Shown here: positions 8,004 to 17,025 of the stretch, one piece after another
Layout of the letters: every line of letters begins with the position of its first letter
Position numbering within the stretch: position 1 is the stretch's first letter
Assembly (NCBI RefSeq): GCF_000427825.1
Contig: NZ_ATYT01000020.1
Location: 1-43,463, forward strand
Reading direction: 5' to 3'
Origin: Thermocrispum municipale DSM 44069
GTDB taxonomy: Bacteria > Actinomycetota > Actinomycetes > Mycobacteriales > Pseudonocardiaceae
DNA length: 43,463 bases
Position numbers and translations under genes: made by a program
Notes under the pieces: model-generated
Told to the model about the DNA's origin: nothing
Database searches by the model: none
What the model saw: the letters and a program-made list of their open reading frames with translations, nothing else

Positions 8004-8776
8004 CCAAGATTCTTTGGGTGAACCCGCTGTGCACCGACGTACACGATGCGGCTCTGGCTCAGTCGTTCCGACATGCGGTCCGGTCAGACACGTCAGTGGA
8101 CGTGGTGTCGTTCAGCGGTGAGGGACCGAACCACTTGGAGTACAGCTGCTACGAGGCACTGGTTGCGCCTGACCTGCTGGGTACCGTGCGCTGGGCCGAG
8201 GAGTCCGGCTACGACGCCCTGGTCATCGGCTGCTTCTACGACCCGTTCCTGCGAGCCGCGCGTGAGGTGGCCGACCGCATGGTCGTCACTGCTCCGGCAG
8301 AGGCATGCCTGGCCATCGCCTCGACCGTCGGGGAGAAGTTCTCGGTGCTCGTCGGTCGGCGCAAGTGGGTCCCGGAGATGACGGAGAACGTGCACAAGTA
8401 CGGCATGGCCGACAGACTCGGCTCATTCAGAGTGCTCGGCATGGGCGTCAACGACTTTCAGGTCGACCACGACCTGACCGAGCGGCGCATCCTCGAGGAG
8501 GCGAGCGCGGCGGTCATCGAAGACGGTGCGGACATAGTCGTGCTGGGATGCACTATCGAGTTCGGCTTCTACCGTCAGGTCCAGGAGAAGGTAGGTGTCC
8601 CGGTGATCGATGCGACGGTCGCGCCGCTGAAGTACGCGGAGTTCCTCGCCGACCTGAGCGCACGCTTCGGCTGGAGCCACAGCAAACGGGTCGGTTATGA
8701 AGGTCCAACGCGCGGGGACCTCCGGCGGCTCATCCCGGCCGTGGCACCCTCCCGAGTAGTAGCCACGCCGCGCTGA
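8000..8776 (+). CDS. Aspartate/glutamate/hydantoin racemase family protein
   Basis: A 258-residue protein of the Asp/Glu racemase superfamily. Both catalytic cysteines are visible in conserved contexts: VIGCFYDP (about residue 77) and VLGCTIEF (about residue 183). The N-terminus ILWVNPLCT and the GCFYDP motif resemble hydantoin racemase more than glutamate racemase. The start ATG overlaps the MFS stop by ATGA. Predicted role: interconverting enantiomers of a 5-substituted hydantoin or a related cyclic amide before ring opening. The C-terminal 25 residues are Arg/Pro-rich and probably not part of the catalytic fold. Confidence 0.87.
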   Translation: MTKILWVNPLCTDVHDAALAQSFRHAVRSDTSVDVVSFSGEGPNHLEYSCYEALVAPDLLGTVRWAEESGYDALVIGCFYDPFLRAAREVADRMVVTAPAEACLAIASTVGEKFSVLVGRRKWVPEMTENVHKYGMADRLGSFRVLGMGVNDFQVDHDLTERRILEEASAAVIEDGADIVVLGCTIEFGFYRQVQEKVGVPVIDATVAPLKYAEFLADLSARFGWSHSKRVGYEGPTRGDLRRLIPAVAPSRVVATPR

Positions 8777-8820
8777 CCGGTGCTCCCCGGATCACGTGGC
8801 CCGGTTGGACAGGAGGTGGC

Positions 8821-10080
8821 ATGCGCATAGGTGCACGCCTGAGCGGCCGCGTGGTCCGGGGAGTTCTCACCGACGGCCACCGCGTTCTCAGGCAGTCGAC
8901 GGCCGAGGGTGCCCGTGCGCTGCACACAGTCCTACGCGAACTCGGCGAGCCGGCACCTCGACGAGTGTGTTCGGTAACGCTGGAAGTCAGTGATCTGCTC
9001 GTCGAGGCAGTACGTCATCCACGCGCCGATCTGAGTGTTACCCCGGTGTCCGTCCTGCGCGTGCTGCCGCGGACCCCGCAGCACGTGGCACTGACCGACC
9101 ACCCATCGGCCACGCTGCGCTCGTTCGTGTTGCACAGGGCGACGGTGTGTGGGGGACATGATCTGTTCGGCACACCGCTGGCGCCGCTGGATGTGGCGAG
9201 TGCGGTCGAAGCAGCGCGCGAGGCACGCAGACACGGTCTGGGAGCAATCTCGGTGGTCGCGACGGGCGCCGTCGGCGCGCCCGGCCACGAGAGGGCGCTG
9301 GCCAAGGCCATCCAGAGCGCCGTTCCGGACATGCGGGTGAGTCTCTCGCACGAGGTCGGTGGCATAGGTTTACTTGTCCGGGAGACAGCAGCGGTGCTGA
9401 ACGCGGCGCTGATGTCTGCCGTCGGGCGGCTGGTCGATCGAAGCCAGCGCGCCATGCGGCAGCTTGGTGACGTCCCCTGTTGGTTCGCCACCGGCGACGG
9501 CGGACGTGTCTCGGCGGAACGCTTGCGTGCCCTGCCCGTGCTCGCGCTCGAAGCCAAGTGGGCGACGACCCTGCTGGGTGCCGCCGTGCTGAACGGTCGC
9601 GACAACGCGACGATCGTCGTCGAGGACGGAGCGACCTGCACTATCGGTGAGGTCCGCGACGGGTTAGCCCATGTGGCGGCTGATCGCCAAGGCTCTCTCG
9701 GGGTTCGGCTGGCCGCACCGCAACCGGTACTCACCGTCACCGGTGTCAAGGAGTTTCGGTCGTGGCCCGAGCGCTGGCTGCGTGGCTCACCTGACGACTC
9801 CCCAGTGATCGTCAGAAACGGCGACCTCGACCTGGCCAGTGTCGGTGCGGCCTGCTGCGAACCGACGTCGTGGGTCGACCACGTGGTGTACGCCGGCTCC
9901 ACGGACGAACTACGCCAACAGCAACGTGTCACGGAAGATCGCGCCCGCGGGATGGTCGCGACGAGCGACGTCCCGCCGGGTTCCGAGCGCATCGTCGAGT
10001 CCAGCGCGACCGCTCTGGCCTACGTGCGCGCAGGTACCTACCGTCTCCGCGTTCGAGCCGCAGCGGGAGGCCGTCGGTGA
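8821..10080 (+). CDS. Degenerate short HyuA (hydantoinase/oxoprolinase N-terminal family), ATP motifs lost
   Basis: A 419-residue paralogue of the short HyuA at 18403-19956. The best match is VSLSHEVGGIGLLVRETAAV against VSLSHQVGSLGLLERENATI in the paralogue, followed by similar WFATGDGG/YLTQNDGT segments. The ASKHA phosphate-1 motif (DVGGTNTD in the paralogue) reads RLSGRVVR here, and the phosphate-2 motif (DVGGTSADVG) reads EDGATCTIGE. ATP binding is therefore probably lost, although the frame is intact and has a strong AGGAGGT ribosome binding site. It overlaps the following DUF917-like gene by GTGA. I infer a non-catalytic partner of that protein; a different activity cannot be excluded. 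Confidence 0.78.
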   Translation: MRIGARLSGRVVRGVLTDGHRVLRQSTAEGARALHTVLRELGEPAPRRVCSVTLEVSDLLVEAVRHPRADLSVTPVSVLRVLPRTPQHVALTDHPSATLRSFVLHRATVCGGHDLFGTPLAPLDVASAVEAAREARRHGLGAISVVATGAVGAPGHERALAKAIQSAVPDMRVSLSHEVGGIGLLVRETAAVLNAALMSAVGRLVDRSQRAMRQLGDVPCWFATGDGGRVSAERLRALPVLALEAKWATTLLGAAVLNGRDNATIVVEDGATCTIGEVRDGLAHVAADRQGSLGVRLAAPQPVLTVTGVKEFRSWPERWLRGSPDDSPVIVRNGDLDLASVGAACCEPTSWVDHVVYAGSTDELRQQQRVTEDRARGMVATSDVPPGSERIVESSATALAYVRAGTYRLRVRAAAGGRR

Positions 10081-11252
10081 ACGTGGTGACAGCCGAGGAC
10101 CTGCCGGCTCTGGCCGCGGGTGCGCACCTGCTCGCGTCCGGCGCCGGGCGAACGGACATCGACGGAGTGCTGCACTGGCTTTCCGCGCTGCTCTGCGAGC
10201 GCGGTCCGGTTCCGCTGGTCCAGCCCGACGAGCTGCCATCCGACACCGCGTGCGCCGCCATCGGCCTGGTCGGTTCGGTCACCGCGCTGGCCGAGCTGCC
10301 CATGGTGGGTGACGAACCGCTCCAGGTGGTCCGGGCTCTGGAGGCCAGACTGGACACGGCACTCGGCGCCGTCGCCGCCCTCGACGCGGCCACCGTCAAC
10401 GCGCTCACCCCTGTCGCCGCGGCGGCGTCGCTCGGCCTGCCTCTGGTGGATTGTGACGGGATGGGCCGCGTGTTCCCGCTCATTCACCAGACCTCGTTCG
10501 CGCTCGCCGGCCGATCGCTCACCCCGCTTGCTGCGGTCGGCGCCACCGCTGACACGTTGGTCCTCGATGCCACCCCGGAGCGAGCCGAAAGATTGCTGCG
10601 GGCAGCGGTCAACGTTTCCGGTGGATGGATGCTGACGGCGATATACCCGACCACCGCGGCGCGGTTGCTCTCTGCCGGAATCGTCGGTTCCATCAGCAGG
10701 GCGATCGCAGTTGGTCGGGCTTTGCTCGACGCTGCTGACATCGACGACCTCACCATGCGGCTCAAGGCACTGGTCGACAGCAGGGTTCTCGGCACAGGTC
10801 GCATCGTCGAGCTCGAACATCGGACCCGGCCTGCGGACATCGGCCATCCGGCGTATCCGTCGAGCATCGTCGTGCGCTCGCGCGCCGAACCGGTACGGTC
10901 GATCAGGCTGGAAGCGCAGAACGAGTTGTTGCTCGCCCTGATCGACGGCGCGGTGGCTGCTGCTGTGCCCGACATCATCTGTCTGCTGGATCCGCAGGAC
11001 GGCCACGTCCTCGACGTGGAGTCGGTGACGCTGGGTACCGAGGTGCAAGTCGTCGTCGTGCCTGCAGCCGACGTGTGGTACACGCCGCAGGGCCTGGATC
11101 TGGTCGGTCCTCGCTCTTTCGGCTTTCCCCTCGACGGGACAGGACGACAGGGCGGCCTGAAACCCATGTTCCGCCGAGACAGTCGCCCGCGGCACGACCT
11201 GACCGATGCCGTTGCCGACCTCGACCAGGGTGGAAAGGCAGAGGTGGAATGA
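10077..11252 (+). CDS. Divergent DUF917 (S-methyl-thiohydantoin desulfurase-like family) protein
   Basis: A 391-residue homologue of the DUF917 protein at 19953-21029. Matching stretches are LGLPLVDCDGMGRVFP against LDLPVIDADSMRRAFP, RLEAQNELLLALIDG against RVEIQNEFLIAFDGD, and PDIICLLD against PDLICLLD. Two motifs kept in the paralogue are altered: GTGGGGDP becomes SGAGRTDI, and EVGGMN becomes DAATVN. The GTG start overlaps the stop of the degenerate HyuA. Pfam, as I recall, now names this family after S-methyl-thiohydantoin desulfurase; the substrate here is unknown. The loss of motifs parallels that of its HyuA neighbour, suggesting the pair diverged together. Confidence 0.78.
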   Translation: MNVVTAEDLPALAAGAHLLASGAGRTDIDGVLHWLSALLCERGPVPLVQPDELPSDTACAAIGLVGSVTALAELPMVGDEPLQVVRALEARLDTALGAVAALDAATVNALTPVAAAASLGLPLVDCDGMGRVFPLIHQTSFALAGRSLTPLAAVGATADTLVLDATPERAERLLRAAVNVSGGWMLTAIYPTTAARLLSAGIVGSISRAIAVGRALLDAADIDDLTMRLKALVDSRVLGTGRIVELEHRTRPADIGHPAYPSSIVVRSRAEPVRSIRLEAQNELLLALIDGAVAAAVPDIICLLDPQDGHVLDVESVTLGTEVQVVVVPAADVWYTPQGLDLVGPRSFGFPLDGTGRQGGLKPMFRRDSRPRHDLTDAVADLDQGGKAEVE

Positions 11253-11343
11253 CGGAATCGATCGTGCTCGCCCAGACAGCGCTGACACGCCTCGCTCCAT
11301 CCCAGCTGTTTCTCATCCGGCTTCCTGTGCAGGGGCCATACCG

Positions 11344-12852
11344 ATGAGCGCATCGCGACTGCCAGAGGTCCTCACGGTCGCTGAACTCGTCCACCACGGG
11401 CCGCTGGCGAAGGCCAGGATGCTCGCCGACGTCATCCTGGATGCGCAGGTGCGGTACGTGGTCCTGGTGTCCGACCTGGATCAGACCCTGAGCTGTTTGC
11501 CGAACACGGCGATCGTGCTGCACACCCCGGCAGCGCAAGGGGGCTGGGCCCTGGAATCCGCGCTGCGCGCGGCGTGGGAGCGCACCGCGGCCTGCGTGAT
11601 CGCGCCGGCCGACAGCACCGTCAGCCGGTCCACGATCGCCCTTGCAGAACGATTGAACGTGCCCCTGTTCGTCGTCGAAGGGGACCCCGCACAGCACGCT
11701 CTGGAGCTGGCCGCCGCGGTGGCCAGTCCCGGTGCCGCCCGCGCGCGGCTGGCCGCGCGATGTGCTTCGGCGATCAGTGAGCAGACGAGCCTGCGGGGGA
11801 TCGTCGGTGTGATCAACACCGAGCTTCCGGGCACGTCGGTGGCTCTCGTCGGCGAGGACGGCCAAGTGCTTGCAGGCAAGGCCGCCGCAGTCGGCGGTCA
11901 GGTGCGTGTCCCCGTGCTCACCCTCGATGGCAAACCTTGGGCGCATCTCGTCGCACGCTTGTCGGCGCCATCGCCGTCCGGGACGGAGACAGTCACGACG
12001 ATCCTGCGGCTTGCTCGTGCTCCTCTTGCGGCCAGTGCGGCGAAGCCGAAGCTGGCACTGGCGCGCCGCGGGGCGCAGGAACGCCTGCTGTTGGAGGCGC
12101 TGCTGAGTGGCCGGCCGGACGCCGACACCGAACAGGCGGCCCGGGTGCTCGGCTGGCGGTTCGACGAGAGGAACGTCGCCGTCGTCCTGCGGCCGGTAGT
12201 GGGCGCGCCTTTGATCGACCCCGACATCGCGACGGCTGGCGTGCTGGCCGGGTGGGGGGAGGTATTCGCCGACCGCCCGCTCGTTCCGCACGGTGATGGA
12301 TGGGTGAGTTGGTGGAGCGGTCCCGAGCTGACCGCGAACCAGGTGATGAGCCGATTGCGCAGACGGTTGCCCAGAATCCGATGTGCGGTGCCGTTGAGCG
12401 CGGGGCTCGGCGAACCTGCGGAGGGGGTCCACGGGCTGCGACGTTCCATGCACGAGGCTGCTCTTGCGTGCGCGGTGGCGATCCGATCGGGTGCCGGCGC
12501 TGTCGAGTCCTTCGATGCATTGGGTCCGCGCGTGGTGCTGGCGAGCTTGCGGAACGACGAACTGATCACGGCTGCGCAAACCGCCCTCGCAGTCCTGCTG
12601 GATTCGGCTGACGGCGATGTCTTGATCCGAACGCTGTGCGCGGTACTCGACTGCGGGGGTTCCACGACCCAGGCGGCGGCTCGCCTCGGAGTGCACCGCA
12701 ACACCATCTCCGGCCGCCTGGACCGCATCCGTGCCAGGGGCATCGCGTTCGATGATCCGGATCGCAGGCTTGCGCTCCATGTAGCGTGCTTCGTGCTGCT
12801 CGGCGAGCGCGCGGCGGCGCCGCCCGATGGATCGTCGGGCGGCGCCGCGTGA
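11344..12852 (+). CDS. PucR-family transcriptional regulator
   Basis: A 502-residue protein. Residues about 10-125 match the PucR N-terminal (purine catabolism regulator-like) domain, beginning LTVAELVHHGPLAKARMLAD. A middle GGDEF-like region follows. The C-terminal HTH at about residues 430-490 reads TLCAVLDCGGSTTQAAARLGVHRNTISGRL, split here by the usual spacing of the family. The ATG at 11344 is chosen over an upstream in-frame ATG at 11206 that lies inside the DUF917 gene. PucR regulators usually activate nitrogen-ring catabolism (purines, allantoin, hydantoin-like amides); it sits between the two halves of the island and ends tail-to-tail with hyuB. Confidence 0.9.
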   Translation: MSASRLPEVLTVAELVHHGPLAKARMLADVILDAQVRYVVLVSDLDQTLSCLPNTAIVLHTPAAQGGWALESALRAAWERTAACVIAPADSTVSRSTIALAERLNVPLFVVEGDPAQHALELAAAVASPGAARARLAARCASAISEQTSLRGIVGVINTELPGTSVALVGEDGQVLAGKAAAVGGQVRVPVLTLDGKPWAHLVARLSAPSPSGTETVTTILRLARAPLAASAAKPKLALARRGAQERLLLEALLSGRPDADTEQAARVLGWRFDERNVAVVLRPVVGAPLIDPDIATAGVLAGWGEVFADRPLVPHGDGWVSWWSGPELTANQVMSRLRRRLPRIRCAVPLSAGLGEPAEGVHGLRRSMHEAALACAVAIRSGAGAVESFDALGPRVVLASLRNDELITAAQTALAVLLDSADGDVLIRTLCAVLDCGGSTTQAAARLGVHRNTISGRLDRIRARGIAFDDPDRRLALHVACFVLLGERAAAPPDGSSGGAA

Positions 12853-12865
12853 GGCGCTCACGCGG
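12845..12865. terminator. Hairpin at the convergent pucR/hyuB junction
   Basis: CCGCGTGAG (12845-12853) pairs perfectly with CTCACGCGG (12857-12865) around a 3-base loop. It overlaps the PucR stop codon and touches the HyuB stop, so it could act on both converging transcripts. No T tract is present. Confidence 0.5.
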
Positions 12866-14539
12866 TCAGTCGACGGAATAGACCTGCCGCGCCGCGGCGG
12901 CGGAGACGTGCCGGTCGAGCACATCGAGACGCACCGCCTCCGGGTCACGCTCGGCCGGGTCGCCGAATCCGCCGCCACCACCGGTGTGGCAGCGGACTAC
13001 GTCACCCTTGCGCAACTGCATGCCGTTGCACTTGAGCAGCCTGCGTTCGTTCGGCCGACCGGGGTTGACAATCACCTCCGGCGGGGTGGCATCCGCCCCG
13101 CCGAACAGTCCCCAAGCAGGTGTGAGCGAGCGCTCGAACCACAGTGAAACCGTGCAGTCGGCCAGTGCTTCGTACTCGCGGATCACCCCATTGCCGCCGC
13201 GCCACTTGCCGGCCCCACCGGAGTCGGGCCGAAACCCGTACTCGGTGATCCGGAACGGGAACCGGGTCTCGAACACTTCGGTCGGGATGTCCTTCAGCGA
13301 CCCGTTCACATTGTTGATGAGTGCGCTTTCGCCGTCGGAGCCCTCCCACGCGCCCCAGCCGCCCAGTGTGGCCTCGAGGCTGACGTAGTCGCGTTTGGTT
13401 CGCGGGTCCTGCCCGGCGACCAGCACGATCATCGAGTCGCCGTGGCTTGCGGCCGCGACCTTGTCCGGCAGGGCGGGCGCGAGCGCCTTGGCCACCAGGT
13501 CGATCAGCAAGCCAAGATGGGAGAAGTACCACTGGCAAGCGGCGGGCGGCTTCGCCCCGAACACCGAACCTTCGCGGACCTGTACCGACATCGGCCGAAA
13601 CGAGCCCCCGTTGCCGGGCACGTCCGGGCTGACCAAAAGCTTGTACCCGACCCGGCACGCGGAGACCGTCTGCGACGTGCCGCAGTTGACCGGGCCGACC
13701 GTCTGGTCCGCGGATTCGGTGACGTCGAAGTCGATGTCCTCTCCGGACACCGTGATCTTCAGCTTCACCGGTATCGGCGTATTCAGGTCGACGCCGTCGT
13801 TGTCGAGGAAGCCTTCCGCCTCGTACACGCCGTCCGGGATCTTGCGGATGACATCGCGCTCCAGCTGTTCGGTCTGCGCGAAGATGTCGTCCCTGGCGGC
13901 CCGCAAGGTCTCGAGACCCCACCTGCGGACGATCTCCTCCAGTCGTTGCTGTCCCATCTTGATACAGGCGATCATGCCGCGCATGTCGCCCAACGTCGGG
14001 TACGGCAGGCGCACGTTGGTGGAGATCGTGTCGACGACCTGATGCACCTCACGGCCGCCCTCGACGAGCTTCTGGGGGCCGAGGCGCAGTCCCTCCTGGA
14101 AGATCGACGTCGAGTCCATCGAACCACCGGGATCCTTGGAACCGACGTCGATCCAGTGGGCACGTGAGGCGGTGAAGCCGACGAGCTCGTAGTCGACGAA
14201 CACCGGCCCGAAGATGGTGACGTCGTTGAGGTGCGTGCCACCGAGGTAGCTGTCGTTGAGGATCCACACGTCGCCGGGCTGCCACACGTCACGTCCGAAC
14301 CGTTCCTCGGTCGCCCGGGTGCAGGTCTCCAGGTTGCCCAGGAAGATCGGCAGACCTGCGGACTGACCGAGCACCTGGTGCTGGTCGTCCAGCAGCGCGA
14401 CGACGCAGTCACCACACTCGTAGATCAGCGGCGTGTACGCCGACCTGATGAGGATCGCGTTCATGTCGTCGGCAGCGGACTTCAGGGCGTTGCGGATGAT
14501 CTCGACGACGACCGGGTCGATGGACTTGTTGGCGCTCAT
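12866..14539 (-). CDS. hyuB: Hydantoinase B/oxoprolinase family protein (HyuB)
   Basis: A 557-residue protein of normal HyuB length. Family signatures are the N-terminal DPVVVEIIRNALKSAADDMN, GDVWILNDSYLGGTHLNDVT (about residue 90), NCGTSQTVSACRVGYK, and the Gly-rich GGGGGFGDPAERDP near the C-terminus. The ATG at 14539 overlaps the last base of the hyuA stop (TGATG) and has an AAGGAG site; a GTG one codon earlier is possible. With HyuA it forms an ATP-dependent cyclic-amide hydrolase (hydantoinase, N-methylhydantoinase or 5-oxoprolinase type) or a related carboxylase; sequence alone does not separate these. Confidence 0.93.
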   Translation of the reverse strand: MSANKSIDPVVVEIIRNALKSAADDMNAILIRSAYTPLIYECGDCVVALLDDQHQVLGQSAGLPIFLGNLETCTRATEERFGRDVWQPGDVWILNDSYLGGTHLNDVTIFGPVFVDYELVGFTASRAHWIDVGSKDPGGSMDSTSIFQEGLRLGPQKLVEGGREVHQVVDTISTNVRLPYPTLGDMRGMIACIKMGQQRLEEIVRRWGLETLRAARDDIFAQTEQLERDVIRKIPDGVYEAEGFLDNDGVDLNTPIPVKLKITVSGEDIDFDVTESADQTVGPVNCGTSQTVSACRVGYKLLVSPDVPGNGGSFRPMSVQVREGSVFGAKPPAACQWYFSHLGLLIDLVAKALAPALPDKVAAASHGDSMIVLVAGQDPRTKRDYVSLEATLGGWGAWEGSDGESALINNVNGSLKDIPTEVFETRFPFRITEYGFRPDSGGAGKWRGGNGVIREYEALADCTVSLWFERSLTPAWGLFGGADATPPEVIVNPGRPNERRLLKCNGMQLRKGDVVRCHTGGGGGFGDPAERDPEAVRLDVLDRHVSAAAARQVYSVD

Positions 14540-16581
14540 CACTGCTCCTTGCTCCGGATGACGAGAGAACCGATCTCGTCGACGGTGACCTGGTGGCCAG
14601 GGGGCACGACGGTGGTCGCGGTACTTTCCAGCACGATCGCCGGACCGTCGAAGTGGTGGCCGGGACGAAGATCGTCCCGCCGGACCAGCACGGTCGACCG
14701 CTCCGTGCGGTCGAAGACCGCCGTCCTGGTCTCGTGCGGAAACTCCTCGCCCGCCCTGGCCGCGATGCGCTCGGTCTCCGCCTGTCCCAGGTCGCCGAGG
14801 GCGATGGTGCGCAGCGTGACGAACTCGATGGGAGCGCCGAGATTCGCGTGCCCGTAGCGGGACTCGTGTTGCTCGGCGAATCGCTTCGAGATCAACTCGA
14901 GGAAGTCTTCGCGTTGCGGTTCGTCAACGTCGAGCACTGGCACTGTCAGCGTGTACTCCTGCTCGACGTAGCGCACGTCGACGGCGTGGGCAGTGCGCCT
15001 GCGGTCGGCGGGCACACCCTCGTGGGCCAGCGACTCCATCGCGGTCCGCTCCATGGCAGCGAACTTGGCGGCCATGGCCGTGCGGTCGAGGTCGACGTCG
15101 ACGAAGAAGTACGGTTCGGAAAAATCCTTGCGGATCTCGGTCTGCAGCATGCCCCACGCGGAGAAGGCGCCGGGGAATCGCGGCACGATCACTTCAGAGA
15201 TACCCAGTTCCTCGGCAAGGAATACCGCGTGCATCGGTCCCGCGCCGCCGAAGGCGACCAGCGTGAACTCACGCGGTTCGATTCCGCGCGACACGGTGAT
15301 GGTGCGAATCGCCTGGGCCATCTTGGCGTTGGCGACGTCGCAGATTCCTTCCGCGGTCTGAATGATGTCCAGGCCGAGCTCTTGGCCGAGGCAGCCGAGG
15401 GCGGTCTTGGCTCGCTGGACATCCAGGTTGAATTGCCCGCCCGCGAACCAGTCCGCGTCGACCCGGCCGAGGATCAGGTTTGCATCGGTCACGGTGGGTT
15501 GTTCGCCACCCCGGCCGTAGCAGGCGGGACCGGGATCGGCCCCCGCCGACTGCGGGCCGACCCGGAGGCCGCCCGCCTCGGTCCACGCGATCGATCCGCC
15601 GCCCGCGCCGATGGTGTGGATGTCGACCACGCTCATCAACATCGGTAGGCCTTCCAACGAGGCCTCGGGGGAGATCACCGGCTCACCGTCCACCACAAGA
15701 GAAACGTCGAACGAGGTGCCGCCCATGTCGACGCAGATGAGGTTGGGTGTGCCGAGCGTCCTGGCGAGCGCGGTGCCGCCCATCGTGCCGCCCACCGGTC
15801 CGGACAGCAGAGTCTGGAGCGGTCGCTTTTGTGCCGACTCGGCGGTCAGGATGCCCCCGGAAGACTGCATGACATGCAGCGGGACGGTGATTTCCTGCTC
15901 GTCCAGGCTTTGCTCGAGCTTGCTGAGATAGCGACGTACCACGGGGCCGGTGTAGGCCTCGATCACGGCCGACGAGGTGCGTTCGTATTCCCGCCATTCC
16001 TTGGCGGCCTCGTGCGACAGCGAGATGGTGACGTCCGACCCGAGTTCCTCGGTGAGGATCTCCCAGGTACGCAGCTCGTGCACCGGATTCTTGTAGCTGA
16101 ACAGGTAGGCGACGGCGATCGCGCCGAATCCTTCGTCCGCGAACCGCTTGGCCGCGGCCCGGACGGCGGCTTCGTCCAGCGGTTCCAATTCGACTCCCTC
16201 GGAGTCGAACCGGCCGCCCACCGGCACGATGTCTCGTAGCGGGAGCAGCGGTTCCGGCTTGCGATAGTGCAGGTCGTACAGCCGAGTCCGGGGGCCCCGC
16301 GCGATGTGGTAGGTGTCGCTGGCGCCTGCGGTGGCCAGCAGCAGGACCTTGACCCCGCGACGTTCCAGCATGGCGTTCAGTCCCTGCGTGGTGCCGTGCA
16401 CCAGGAACGAGATGTCACTCGGCGAGCGCACAAGCGATCCGAGGGCGTTCAGCACCCCTTCGGTCAGGTCCTCCGGAGTGGTGGAGGATTTGCCGGCGTG
16501 GAAGATGCCGCCGCTCTCGTCGTAGGCGACGACATCGGTGAACGTGCCTCCGATGTCCATGGAGACGCGGTATCGGCCCAT
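14539..16581 (-). CDS. hyuA: Hydantoinase A/oxoprolinase family protein (HyuA)
   Basis: A 680-residue protein. ASKHA ATPase motifs are intact: MDIGGTFTDVV (residue 8), FLVHGTTQGLNAMLERRG, SLSHEAAKEWREYERTSSAV, CVDMGGTSFDVSLV and FGGAGPMHAVFLAEELG. The ATG at 16581 follows an AGAGGAG site; the open frame extends 73 codons further but without family similarity. It uses ATP to activate a cyclic amide (or ketone) for hydrolysis or carboxylation together with HyuB, with which it overlaps. In this island a hydantoin-like or oxoproline-like ring is the likely substrate. Confidence 0.93.
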   Translation of the reverse strand: MGRYRVSMDIGGTFTDVVAYDESGGIFHAGKSSTTPEDLTEGVLNALGSLVRSPSDISFLVHGTTQGLNAMLERRGVKVLLLATAGASDTYHIARGPRTRLYDLHYRKPEPLLPLRDIVPVGGRFDSEGVELEPLDEAAVRAAAKRFADEGFGAIAVAYLFSYKNPVHELRTWEILTEELGSDVTISLSHEAAKEWREYERTSSAVIEAYTGPVVRRYLSKLEQSLDEQEITVPLHVMQSSGGILTAESAQKRPLQTLLSGPVGGTMGGTALARTLGTPNLICVDMGGTSFDVSLVVDGEPVISPEASLEGLPMLMSVVDIHTIGAGGGSIAWTEAGGLRVGPQSAGADPGPACYGRGGEQPTVTDANLILGRVDADWFAGGQFNLDVQRAKTALGCLGQELGLDIIQTAEGICDVANAKMAQAIRTITVSRGIEPREFTLVAFGGAGPMHAVFLAEELGISEVIVPRFPGAFSAWGMLQTEIRKDFSEPYFFVDVDLDRTAMAAKFAAMERTAMESLAHEGVPADRRRTAHAVDVRYVEQEYTLTVPVLDVDEPQREDFLELISKRFAEQHESRYGHANLGAPIEFVTLRTIALGDLGQAETERIAARAGEEFPHETRTAVFDRTERSTVLVRRDDLRPGHHFDGPAIVLESTATTVVPPGHQVTVDEIGSLVIRSKEQ

Positions 16582-17025
16582 CAGCGAGCTCCTCTCAGCA
16601 ACGAACGTGGGCGGTACGCTAAGACCCCGGTGTCCCGCGCGGGTGTGCAGCGCGAACAGCGAAGGCGGGAGAGCATGTGCTCGGTGCATCCCGGCCTCGG
16701 ATGACGTCGACGCCCGCTCGGTCACGTCGGAAAAAGCGCGGATGTCGGTGCCATGGGGAGGTTTCACGGACCCAGGAGGAGCACTGCATGCGCTCGCCAT
16801 GCGACGTGCACGAGTGGTGCGGTTGTGGAGCTGGCGTCAACCGAGACTGCAGGCTGTCGTGCGTGCGACTCGCGAGCTCGCGAGGAGGCCTGCTTTCGGT
16901 GTGCTCGATGGCAGCAGCGTGAGGTGGGCGGGAGGGGGAGGCGACCATGCCGAGCGGGAGCTCAGCACGCTCCGGTACGGGGCGGACGGGCGGGCCTCAT
17001 CAGGACGATGCCCCCACCAACCCTT
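16582..17025. other. Intergenic region upstream of hyuA
   Basis: 444 bases between hyuA and the end of the dipeptidase gene. It must hold the hyuAB promoter (minus strand). Short frames on both strands lack ribosome binding sites and recognisable features; one plus-strand frame is Cys-rich by composition only. No terminator with a T tract is visible for the dipeptidase operon. Confidence 0.55.

Noticed and set aside
10975-12981. 668-residue minus-strand frame across the PucR gene
   Set aside because: Antisense shadow of pucR; no domain similarity, and it spans two real genes.
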